Source of the DNA: Mycolicibacterium komossense
Lineage (GTDB): Bacteria > Actinomycetota > Actinomycetes > Mycobacteriales > Mycobacteriaceae
NCBI RefSeq assembly: GCF_025822605.1
Contig: NZ_JACKTY010000038.1
Coordinates: 1-43,112, forward strand
Direction: 5' to 3'
Length of the DNA stretch: 43,112 nt
Shown here: piece after piece, positions 16,926-24,081 of the stretch
Layout of the letters: each line of letters starts with the position of its first letter
Numbering within the stretch: the stretch's first letter is position 1
Notes under the pieces: model-generated
Database searches by the model: none
What the model was told of the DNA's origin: nothing
What the model saw: only the letters and a program-made list of their open reading frames with translations
Translations under genes and position numbers: made by a program

Positions 16926-17841
16926 CATCGGCGGACACTTCGTCGAGTAATCGGCCGAAGTCGGGCCGGCTGAACTCGGCCACGGCATTGTCGTAACGCT
17001 CCATCACCCACTCCCAGAAGTCGAATTCCAATGAGCTGGAACCGTTCTGGATACATCCCCACAGAGTCCAGCCGTACTGGGAGACAGTGCCCTGCAGCCG
17101 GGCCCTGGCAATCTTATGCCGTAGCGGCCGGCCGTAGTAGGTGCTGACCAGTTCCTCGAGCCCGGCGATCGAAAGCCGGCATTCGCGCCAGATGTTGCCC
17201 AGTTCGAAGCACGGGTCGTTGTTCCCCGAGTACTCGTAGTCGATCAGCCAGACTTTGTCGCCGTCCTCGACGAAGTTCGCGGCCAGCAGGTCGTTGTTGC
17301 ACGGCACGGTCGGCACTTCGGTGGCCGCCAGCACCCGCCGAATCGCATCGAACTGGTCGGCGAAGTCCATGTACCCATCCGGAATGCGGAAGCCGTTGTC
17401 CTGCAGCACCTTCAGGTAGGCCGGCTGCTGGGCGAACATGTCGAAGTCCCCTCGGAACCGCGGGCCGGCATGCAGTGCGCGGCACGCCTGGGCCGCCTTG
17501 GCGATCACGCCGGGCCGGGCGAAGTCGGCGTTGGACAGCGTGGCGCCGTCGAGGTAGCCGAGCAGCAGGATGCCCAGGTCCGGGCGGTAGTCGTAGACCG
17601 GCGCGCCGACGCCGGCCGCCGCGGCGGCCCTGGTGTTGTAGTGCTCCTGGTCCCGATCGATGCCCAGCAGATTGGCCGGATCCGCACAGCGGGCGACGTA
17701 CACACCGGCGGCGGTGGTGATCTTCACGTTGCGATTCGTCAGGCCGCCGGCGAGGTCCTCGACCTGCCGCGGCTGCCCGGCAAGCAGTGGAAGTTGTTCC
17801 AACAGTGCGTCCAGCGCAGCGTCGCTGAGCGAGAACGACAT
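16921..17841 (-). CDS. Choline/ethanolamine kinase-like phosphotransferase
   Basis: A 306-residue protein of the APH/choline kinase fold. The N-lobe holds the nucleotide loop LAGGLTNRNVKITTAAGVYVARC (about 24-46). The catalytic loop reads PCNNDLLAANFV, where the usual first His is Asn but the Asp and the later Asn are kept. The metal loop is VWLIDYEYSGNNDPCFELGNIW, the choline-kinase form. It would phosphorylate an amino alcohol or related small molecule in the cytoplasm. It is the first gene of a two-gene unit with the dimethylglycine-dehydrogenase-like enzyme, pointing to choline or methylated-amine metabolism. A palindrome lies 56 bp upstream of its start. Confidence 0.87.
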   Translation of the reverse strand: MSFSLSDAALDALLEQLPLLAGQPRQVEDLAGGLTNRNVKITTAAGVYVARCADPANLLGIDRDQEHYNTRAAAAAGVGAPVYDYRPDLGILLLGYLDGATLSNADFARPGVIAKAAQACRALHAGPRFRGDFDMFAQQPAYLKVLQDNGFRIPDGYMDFADQFDAIRRVLAATEVPTVPCNNDLLAANFVEDGDKVWLIDYEYSGNNDPCFELGNIWRECRLSIAGLEELVSTYYGRPLRHKIARARLQGTVSQYGWTLWGCIQNGSSSLEFDFWEWVMERYDNAVAEFSRPDFGRLLDEVSADD

Positions 17842-18217
17842 GCGGACAACGCTAGTGGCTCAACCTCGATCCGACCCGGCTTCGCTTCCTTGACATTCAC
17901 CGTCGGTGAGGTCATTGTCATGGCTCAAGTGCGCATACCGTGGTCGTCCGCGGTTGCCGGCCAACGCGGTGGACGAATGCGCGAAAAACAAAAATGGAAA
18001 TGGCATTTCCGCAGATGAATAGTGTTCTCAATCGTGTAAACCGGGACCGGCATGGGCTGCTTCCAGATTCGGCGAGTAACGTCATTCTCGCCCGACCGCA
18101 GCGGATGGATGAGGAGGTAAGCGTGCAATCCGAGGTGTGCACACTTACCGCGCGACCTACCGTTGGCCAGATCTGCCGCGCCGTCCACCGTGATTCGGCA
18201 TACGCGTCGGTCAGCCG
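17842..18217. other. Divergent intergenic region with operator-like palindrome and promoter-like elements
   Basis: This 376-bp gap separates the kinase gene (-) from the Mce-associated pair (+). At 17897-17909 lies the palindrome TCACCGTCGGTGA (perfect 6-bp arms around T). A consensus-like -35 box TTGACA (17890-17895) overlaps it, and 17 bp further is CATTGT, a weak -10 candidate for rightward transcription. An outer pair TGACA/TGTCA flanks the same site. The rest (about 17925-18200) shows no convincing gene. A G-rich GATGAGGAGG stretch at about 18108-18117 is not followed by a supported frame. Confidence 0.5.
17897..17909. promoter_or_regulatory. TCACCG-T-CGGTGA palindrome
   Basis: A perfect 13-bp inverted repeat placed just downstream of a TTGACA box and 56 bp upstream of the kinase start. 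Position and size fit a repressor operator acting on one or both divergent genes. The regulator is not identifiable from the window. Confidence 0.45.
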
Positions 18218-19024
18218 ATGACGGCACAACCGACAAACGGAACTCGGGCGGGCGCCGACGACGCCGAGTTGGCGGCAGCGCAGGCCGAGGACGAGGCTGC
18301 CGAAGCCGAGGCCGCGGCAACAGCTGCCAGAGCCCGCGCCAAGGCGGCGCGCCTGCGCCGGGAGGCCCAGGAGGAAGAGGCCAGGAAAGCCGACCTGGTG
18401 CCGCCCGCTGAGACCGAGCCGGTGCCAGACGCCGAGGACGAGGACGACACCAACGAAGCATCGGACGGCGAGGCGTCTGAGGACGATCTATCGGACGACG
18501 ATCTCGACGATCCGGCAGAGCAACGGCGATTCAAGCTCGTCTGGTGGTGGCCCGCAGTGGCCGTCACCGTGGCGATCCTCGTGCTCTGCGGGTCGCTGTT
18601 CGCCACCGGTTACTTCATCAAGCAACACCACGATGCGACGGCGCTGAGCGACCTGAAGTCCCAATTCGAAACCGGCGCACGTCAGGACGTGGTGAACCTG
18701 ATGTCGCTGAATTTCAACAGCGCGCAGACTGACCTGCAACGGGTGATCGACAGCACCACCGGCCAGTTCCACGACGATTTCCAGAAGAGCGCCGGCGACT
18801 TCCTGTCGGTGATGAAGGAATCCAAGGTGGTCACCACCGCCAGCGTCAGCGCCGTCGCCGTCGAATCCATGACCAAGGACTCCGCCGTTGTGCTGGTGGC
18901 GGCCGTATCCCAAGTGGCCAACACCGCCAGCGGCCAACCGACTCCCCGGAACTGGCGGCTCAGCGTGACCGTCAACAAAGTAAACGACCAGATCAAGATG
19001 TCGAGAGTTGAGTTCGTCCCGTGA
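18218..19024 (+). CDS. Mce-associated membrane protein, first of a pair
   Basis: A 268-residue protein with the mycobacterial Mam (Mce-associated membrane) layout. The long charged, Ala/Glu/Asp-rich cytoplasmic N-terminus (1-108) has a helical stretch AAQAEDEAAEAEAAATAARARAKAARLRREAQEEEARKA and is very acidic at 65-100. One membrane helix follows (about 112-136, WWWPAVAVTVAILVLCGSLFATGYF). The exported domain (about 140-268) is of the SnoaL-like type seen in Mam proteins, ending VNDQIKMSRVEFVP. Such proteins stabilise or assist Mce lipid importers; orphan pairs outside mce operons, such as Rv0199/Rv0200, are known. No mce genes are in the window, so it is an orphan pair here. Its stop overlaps the next start (GTGA). 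Confidence 0.85.
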   Translation: MTAQPTNGTRAGADDAELAAAQAEDEAAEAEAAATAARARAKAARLRREAQEEEARKADLVPPAETEPVPDAEDEDDTNEASDGEASEDDLSDDDLDDPAEQRRFKLVWWWPAVAVTVAILVLCGSLFATGYFIKQHHDATALSDLKSQFETGARQDVVNLMSLNFNSAQTDLQRVIDSTTGQFHDDFQKSAGDFLSVMKESKVVTTASVSAVAVESMTKDSAVVLVAAVSQVANTASGQPTPRNWRLSVTVNKVNDQIKMSRVEFVP

Positions 19025-19746
19025 CCACTGATCAGAGATCGCGCAACGACGATCCCACCGACGCTGACGCTGCCACCGCCGGGTCGGACACCCCGGACGA
19101 GAGCACGGAAGCCGCCGATGTCGAGTCCGGCGCCACGGAGGCAACCGAGGCGGAGGCAACCGAGACCGAGACCTCGGATTCCGAAGACGCGGTGGAGTTC
19201 CCGGCCGAGGCCACCGACGGCGATCTGACGGAGCCGGCAGAACCGAAGCAGTCCGGACGACTGTGGTCGCGGATCAGCGTCGCGGTGCTCGCCCTGCTGC
19301 TCGTCGTGTCCATCGGGTTGAGCACCTGGTTGTACTTCTTCCAGTACCGGGTGGACCAGCAGACCGGACCCGCGGCGCAGAGCGTTGCACTGCAGGCCGC
19401 CAAAGACGGCACTATCGCCTTGTTGTCGTACGCCCCGGAGACGCTGGACAAAGACCTCGATGCCGCCAAGACCCATCTGACCGGCGACTTCCTGAGCTAT
19501 TACACCAACTTCACCGATCAGGTGGTCCGTGCCGCCGCCAAGCAGAAATCGGTCAAGACCACGGCCACCATCCCCCGCGGCGCAGTCTCGGAGATGCAGC
19601 CCGGGTCGGCCAAGGTGTTGCTGTTCGTCAACCAGATCACGATGAGCGCGGACCGTCAGGAGCCGTCGGCAACCTCGAGCAGCGTATTGGTCACCATGAC
19701 CAAAGTCGACAATTCGTGGCTGATTTCATCATTCGACCCGGTCTAG
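19021..19746 (+). CDS. Mce-associated membrane protein, second of a pair
   Basis: 241 residues with the same plan as its upstream neighbour: an acidic, Thr/Glu-rich N-terminus (about 1-80, with ATEAEATETETSDSED), one membrane helix (about 88-112, ISVAVLALLLVVSIGLSTWLYFF) and an exported domain ending VDNSWLISSFDPV. It starts with a GTG that shares four bases with the preceding stop, so both are made from one message. The pair probably forms a hetero-oligomer at the membrane, as inferred for other tandem Mam proteins. Which Mce system it serves cannot be told. Confidence 0.85.
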   Translation: MTTDQRSRNDDPTDADAATAGSDTPDESTEAADVESGATEATEAEATETETSDSEDAVEFPAEATDGDLTEPAEPKQSGRLWSRISVAVLALLLVVSIGLSTWLYFFQYRVDQQTGPAAQSVALQAAKDGTIALLSYAPETLDKDLDAAKTHLTGDFLSYYTNFTDQVVRAAAKQKSVKTTATIPRGAVSEMQPGSAKVLLFVNQITMSADRQEPSATSSSVLVTMTKVDNSWLISSFDPV

Positions 19747-19810
19747 CGCTCAGAACGGCGTGCTCTTTCCAGGATGGTCCGCACAGGTACACCTACATCG
19801 GGGCGTGGCC

Positions 19811-20449
19811 TCAGTCCGCCCCGTCGATCCGCACCATGCGGTCGAATTCGCCGATGAACAACGGCGGGTAGACGCCGACGCCGGCGTGAGACATCCACTC
19901 GGTGGCCGCATCCGGATGGGCCATCCATCGGCGGGCGCTGGCCTCATCCACGACGTCCTGCAGGATCAGCACCTCCTGTGGGTCATCCAGTGCCTGGAAC
20001 ACCCACAGCTTCCTGATCCCGAACGATGTGAACCGGTCGGCCGCGACCCGTAGCTGTGCGGTCAGGATCGCCACATCGTCGACCGAGACGATCCCGGCCA
20101 CGACGACCCCCGGAGCCAGCGGTACTTCGCCGGGTCGGGTCAGATCGAACCGCTCGATGATCTCGCCGGCGAAGACCGCCGGAATATCTTCGACGCCAAC
20201 GGAATCGAACCACCCCATCAATACGCCTGAGCGCATCAAGTTCTCGATGGGTTCCCGGCTGCGCACACCCGTCATCACCAGCACGCGACCGTGTTCGTGA
20301 GTCGACCGATAAACCAGGACGTGATGTGCACCCATATCGGCGAGGGCCTTCGTGCGCCTCGCCAGCAGCGGACCGACCCGCGACGGGTCGGGGATCCGAT
20401 AGTCGAACGCGATGACCAAGGAGTGCCGGTAAACGTCGGAGACGTTCAC
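19811..20449 (-). CDS. Hypothetical protein with two tandem ABM/Dabb-like repeats
   Basis: 212 residues, no family that I can name. The start is the GTG at 20449 that overlaps the ligase stop (GTGA), reading VNVSDVYRHSLVIAFDYRIPD. Two halves of about 60 residues align with each other: first HHVLVYRSTHEHGRVLVMTG ending VFAGEIIERF, second RKLWVFQALDDPQEVLILQD ending LFIGEFDRMV. The strand-helix-strand pattern resembles ferredoxin-like dimeric alpha-beta barrels (antibiotic-monooxygenase or Dabb folds), as an internal pseudo-dimer. It is the last gene of an amidohydrolase/acyl-CoA ligase operon, so a small accessory role in that degradation route is likely. Confidence 0.75.
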   Translation of the reverse strand: MNVSDVYRHSLVIAFDYRIPDPSRVGPLLARRTKALADMGAHHVLVYRSTHEHGRVLVMTGVRSREPIENLMRSGVLMGWFDSVGVEDIPAVFAGEIIERFDLTRPGEVPLAPGVVVAGIVSVDDVAILTAQLRVAADRFTSFGIRKLWVFQALDDPQEVLILQDVVDEASARRWMAHPDAATEWMSHAGVGVYPPLFIGEFDRMVRIDGAD

Positions 20450-21909
20450 TGCAATTGGTCTTTCATCACCTTGCCGGTTGCGTTCAGGGGAAGTGCTGGC
20501 AGGAACACCATCGAGCGGGGCACCTTGAAGCCGGCCATGCGCTGCCTGCTCCACGTGATCAATTCCGCCTCCAGGTCCGCTTCTGCGATACCGGTGTCGG
20601 CGGCATCCTTCGGCACCACGAACGCCTTCCCCACCTGGCCGAGCCGATCGTCGGGCACCCCGATCACGGCGGCCTGGGCGACGGCCGGATGTTCCAGCAG
20701 GAAGCCTTCGATCTCGGCGGGGTAGGCGTTGAACCCGCCGACGATGAACATGTCCTTCTTGCGACCGACGATCCGCACCCGGCCATCGCCGTCGATGGTG
20801 GCGAGGTCACCGGTGTGCAGCCAACCGTCCGGATCGATGGCTTCGTCGGTGGCGACCGAGTCGTCGAGGTAGCCCTTCATCACGTTGTAGCCGCGGACCA
20901 GAAGTTCGCCGTCGTCGGCGACGTGAAGTTCCATCCCGTCGCAGGCCTGCCCGACAGTGGTGGCGATGTCCTCGAAGGAGTCGCCGGGCCGCGATGCGGT
21001 TACCGTCCCGCCCTCGGTCAGCCCGTAGCCGGTCATGATCGACCGGAACGGCAGTTCACTGCGAACGCGGCGGATGAGTTCGACGGGGATATCGGCGGAT
21101 CCGGTGACGGCGGCGCGCAAGGACGACAGCCGGCTCTTGTCCGGCACTTCCAGCAGCGAGTGGTACAGGGTTGGCGGTCCGGGAAGCATGGTGACATTCT
21201 CGCGCTCGATCAGCTCGACCACCCGGCCGATGTCGAAAACTGGTACCGGCAGCACCGTGGCACCGCGGATCATTGCCGCGATGCACCCGGCCTTCCAGCC
21301 GAAGGTATGGAAGAAGGGATTGACGATCAGGTACCGGTCACCTTGGCGGAGGTCGGCCAAGTTGCACCACTCTGTGTAGAGCCGCAGGGTCTGTCGGTGG
21401 GTCATCATGACGCCCTTGGGGCGCCCTGTGGTTCCTGAGGTGTAGACGATGTCGGCGACGTCCGAGCCATCGACCGCCCGCTCCAACGGTGACCCGCTGG
21501 CCAGGAAGTCGGACTTCAGATCGATCACGGGCACATCGGAGGGTGCGGCGTAATCCAAGCCGAGGAAACCCTTTTCGATCAGCACCGCCTTGGCTCCGCT
21601 GCGCGTGATGATATCGGCGGCTTCTTCGGCCCGGTAGCGGGTGTTGACCGGGACGAGCACACCGCCAGCTGTCATCAGCCCAAACGCCGCGACCATCCAC
21701 GCATGAGAGTTGGGCGCCCAGATCGCCACCCGGTCGCCTGTGTTGACCCCAATTTCCGCGAATGCACCTGCAGCGCAGCGTATTCGGTGAACAAGATCAG
21801 TGAACGTGATACGCAGTGAACCGTCGACGACCGCTTCGGAAGCACCGAAGCGGTCGCCGACGCTCAAGACCATCTCAGGGATGGTCCGCCAGACTTCTGT
21901 CGTCGTCAC
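20446..21909 (-). CDS. AMP-forming acyl-CoA ligase (FadD3-like)
   Basis: A 487-residue ANL-superfamily ligase that adenylates a carboxylic acid and loads it on CoA. The P-loop is IVYTSGTTGRPKGVMMTHRQT (about 154-174), A5 is MTGYGLTEGG, A7 is DGWLHTGDLATIDGDGRVRIVGRKKDM and the C-terminal catalytic lysine is in PLNATGKVMKDQL. It resembles the FadD3 group, which activates ring-derived acids in steroid breakdown, with the NPFFHTFGWKAGCIAAM segment typical of it. It starts with a GTG overlapping the amidohydrolase stop and ends overlapping the next start, so it is the middle gene of a tight three-gene operon. The acid substrate is unknown, and steroid involvement is only suggested by similarity. 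Confidence 0.9.
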   Translation of the reverse strand: MTTTEVWRTIPEMVLSVGDRFGASEAVVDGSLRITFTDLVHRIRCAAGAFAEIGVNTGDRVAIWAPNSHAWMVAAFGLMTAGGVLVPVNTRYRAEEAADIITRSGAKAVLIEKGFLGLDYAAPSDVPVIDLKSDFLASGSPLERAVDGSDVADIVYTSGTTGRPKGVMMTHRQTLRLYTEWCNLADLRQGDRYLIVNPFFHTFGWKAGCIAAMIRGATVLPVPVFDIGRVVELIERENVTMLPGPPTLYHSLLEVPDKSRLSSLRAAVTGSADIPVELIRRVRSELPFRSIMTGYGLTEGGTVTASRPGDSFEDIATTVGQACDGMELHVADDGELLVRGYNVMKGYLDDSVATDEAIDPDGWLHTGDLATIDGDGRVRIVGRKKDMFIVGGFNAYPAEIEGFLLEHPAVAQAAVIGVPDDRLGQVGKAFVVPKDAADTGIAEADLEAELITWSRQRMAGFKVPRSMVFLPALPLNATGKVMKDQLQ

Positions 21910-23096
21910 ACCGTGACGAGGCGACTCAGGTTCCCGCCCATGATCTTTGCCTGATCCTCCAGCGCGAGGTGCTCGAGCGCGGTCACGTAGTGGGTCGGCT
22001 CGGCCAAGCCCTCGGGGTGCGGCCAGTCCGAACCGTACAACACCTGGTCGACGCCGATCAGGTTGATCAGGTCGTCGATGCCCTCCTCATAGAACGGGCT
22101 GACGTAGATCCGGTTCTTGATCTCTTCCATCGGGTTGCCAAGGAAGGCCTCGGGTGCCTTCTTGTACACCTCGGTCATCGAATCCAGCAGTGGGAACATC
22201 CATTTCGATCCCGCCTCAACGATCCCGACCTTGAGCGTCGGGAACCGGAACAGCGCGCCGTGGATAACCCATGAGGCCACCGCATCCTGGATGGGCCGCC
22301 ACTCGTTGAGGATCGACATCGCGTTGGTCTGGAACGGCAGCATTTCCTGCGCGGCACCGTCCCACTCGGAGGTGTAGCGCGAGTAACCGCTGTCGCTGGA
22401 GTGCATCCCCACGAAGATGTCGTACTCGACGCATTTCTGCCAGAACGGGTCGAACTCGGGCAGCGCGAACGACCGCGGACCGCGGAAACCGGGGACCGGA
22501 GCCGGCCGGATCAGGATGGCGCGGGCACCGCGCTTGACCGCCCACTCGAGTTCCTCGATCGCCTTTTCGACGATGGGCAACGTGATCACCGGCGTGGTGA
22601 AGATGCGGTTCTGGTAGTTGAAGCCCCAGACCTCGTGCAGCCATTCGTTCAGTGCGTGAACGATGACGTGGATGGCGAGCGGGTCGTCGGATAACCGCTC
22701 CTCGATCAGGCTGGCCAGCGTCGGAAACATCAGTGAGCGGTCGATACCCAGCTCGGTCATCTTCTCCAGGCGCGGAGCGGGCTCGAAGAACGCCGGAATG
22801 GCCCGCATCGGTTCGCCGAACAGTTCACGCTTGCTCTTGCCGTCGGGATTGCCGAACTTGAAGTACTCCTCCCACGCGCCCGGCTTGGCGACCACCGAGA
22901 AGGTCGGGTTGGGAATGTAGTTGCTGATCTGGCCCTTCAACGCGATCTTGGTGCGGCCGTTGATCTCCACGTACTGGACGACGTCCTTGTACTCCTTGGG
23001 CAGGAACTTCGTCAGCGCCTCCGGCGGCTCGTAAAGGTGATTATCCGCATCGAAGAGCGGAAAAGGAATGTCGACCCGGTGCGACAGTTGACCCAT
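21906..23096 (-). CDS. Amidohydrolase family protein (ACMSD-like, amidohydrolase_2)
   Basis: 396 residues of the amidohydrolase-2 TIM-barrel type, which hydrolyses or decarboxylates small aromatic or ring-opened acids. The metal motif D-x-H is at 18-20 (FDADNHLYEPPE). IFVGMHSSDSGYSRYTSEW carries the next His. The C-terminal LIGVDQVLYGSDWPHPEGL contains the conserved Asp. The ATG follows AAAGGAGAA, a strong ribosome site. It leads the operon with the acyl-CoA ligase and the duplicated-domain protein, and is divergent from the enoyl-CoA hydratase. Large mycobacterial families of this type are common in degradation clusters, and the substrate cannot be assigned. Confidence 0.9.
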   Translation of the reverse strand: MGQLSHRVDIPFPLFDADNHLYEPPEALTKFLPKEYKDVVQYVEINGRTKIALKGQISNYIPNPTFSVVAKPGAWEEYFKFGNPDGKSKRELFGEPMRAIPAFFEPAPRLEKMTELGIDRSLMFPTLASLIEERLSDDPLAIHVIVHALNEWLHEVWGFNYQNRIFTTPVITLPIVEKAIEELEWAVKRGARAILIRPAPVPGFRGPRSFALPEFDPFWQKCVEYDIFVGMHSSDSGYSRYTSEWDGAAQEMLPFQTNAMSILNEWRPIQDAVASWVIHGALFRFPTLKVGIVEAGSKWMFPLLDSMTEVYKKAPEAFLGNPMEEIKNRIYVSPFYEEGIDDLINLIGVDQVLYGSDWPHPEGLAEPTHYVTALEHLALEDQAKIMGGNLSRLVTV

Positions 23097-23118
23097 GGAA
23101 TTCTCCTTTGCAGTTACA

Positions 23119-23133
23119 GAGAATCATATTCTC
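23119..23133. promoter_or_regulatory. GAGAAT-CAT-ATTCTC palindrome before the amidohydrolase operon
   Basis: A perfect inverted repeat with 6-bp arms and a 3-bp centre, 22 bp upstream of the amidohydrolase start and just outside its ribosome site. The same half-site (ATTCTC/GAGAAT) recurs at 23304-23322 next to the divergent hydratase gene, so one regulator may bind both. The site fits a TetR-type operator. Confidence 0.6.
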
Positions 23134-23303
23134 ACATTGCAGCGGTGGCAATGCCCCCGACTGTGCGGTTGACCGCCGACCAGGGGTCATCGGCCCACGG
23201 ACCCTGCGCCGGATACCGCCCGCAGATCGGCGGGACGGTCACGCATGTGCCGGGCACTCCGTCAAGCTCGGATCACGAGGCAGTCAGCGGTAGTCGCGGT
23301 GCT

Positions 23304-23322
23304 ATTCTCACTTTTCGAGAAT
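23304..23322. promoter_or_regulatory. ATTCTC-N7-GAGAAT inverted repeat before the enoyl-CoA hydratase
   Basis: The arms ATTCTC (23304-23309) and GAGAAT (23317-23322) flank ACTTTTC, 28 bp upstream of the hydratase GTG at 23350. It uses the same half-sites as 23119-23133 but with the opposite arm order and a longer spacer, so it may be a second, weaker or differently spaced site of the same regulator. Confidence 0.5.
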
Positions 23323-23349
23323 GTCAATATTCAACTGGGAGAACGCATC

Positions 23350-24081
23350 GTGGTGGACCTGGAACTGGACAGCGGCGGTGTTGCCGGCCTGGCCGTCATC
23401 ACCATCGATCGGCCCGCGGCTCGCAATGCCATCGCGCCGGAGACGATGGACCAACTGGACAACGCCCTACAGCGGGCCGACGGCGCCCTGGCTCTGGTGA
23501 TTCGCGGCGGCGGTAACCGGGCGTTCGTCTCCGGGGGCGACCTCAAGGAACTGGCCACGCTCCGCACTCTCGACGAGGCCTCGGCGATGGCGAACCGGAT
23601 GCGGACGATCTGCGATCAGATCGCCGATTTTCCGGCACCGGTGATCGCCGCGCTCAACGGGCATGCGCTCGGCGGTGGCGCCGAGGTCGCGGTGGCCGCC
23701 GATATCCGCGTCGCGGCCGATGACATCAAGATCGGCTTCAACCAGGTGTCGCTGGCGATCATGCCGGCGTGGGGCGGGGCCGAGCGGCTGGCCGCGCTGG
23801 TCGGACCGGGTCGGGCGCTGCTGCTCGCCGGCGCCGGCACGGTCCTGGACGCGGCCGCGGCCGAACGGGTCGGGCTCGTGGACCAGGTGCTGCCCCGCGC
23901 CTCCTTCGACGACGGCTGGCGGGCGATCGCACAGTCACTGACGAACCGGCCCGCCACGTCGATCAAACGAGTCATCAAGGGCGCCACACCCACTGAGGCC
24001 GTCGGCGCGTTCGCTCACCTCTGGGTCGACGACGAGCACTGGGCTGCGGCAGACCGGGTGATCAACCGGGCACGCACCTAA
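23350..24081 (+). CDS. Enoyl-CoA hydratase/isomerase family protein
   Basis: A crotonase-fold protein of 243 residues. The CoA-binding and oxyanion segments are FVSGGDLKELATL and ALNGHALGGGAEVAVAADIRVAADDIKIGFNQVSLAIMPAWGGAERL. The latter holds the second oxyanion-hole Gly, but the usual catalytic Glu pair is not clearly kept (M-P-A-W-G-G), so it could be a hydratase, isomerase or hydrolase. The GTG at 23350 follows GGGAGAA with suitable spacing; upstream in-frame sequence to 23245 looks non-coding. It is divergent from the amidohydrolase operon with shared palindromes, suggesting a common pathway. Its end overlaps by four bases the end of the convergent reactivase gene. Confidence 0.88.
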   Translation: MVDLELDSGGVAGLAVITIDRPAARNAIAPETMDQLDNALQRADGALALVIRGGGNRAFVSGGDLKELATLRTLDEASAMANRMRTICDQIADFPAPVIAALNGHALGGGAEVAVAADIRVAADDIKIGFNQVSLAIMPAWGGAERLAALVGPGRALLLAGAGTVLDAAAAERVGLVDQVLPRASFDDGWRAIAQSLTNRPATSIKRVIKGATPTEAVGAFAHLWVDDEHWAAADRVINRART

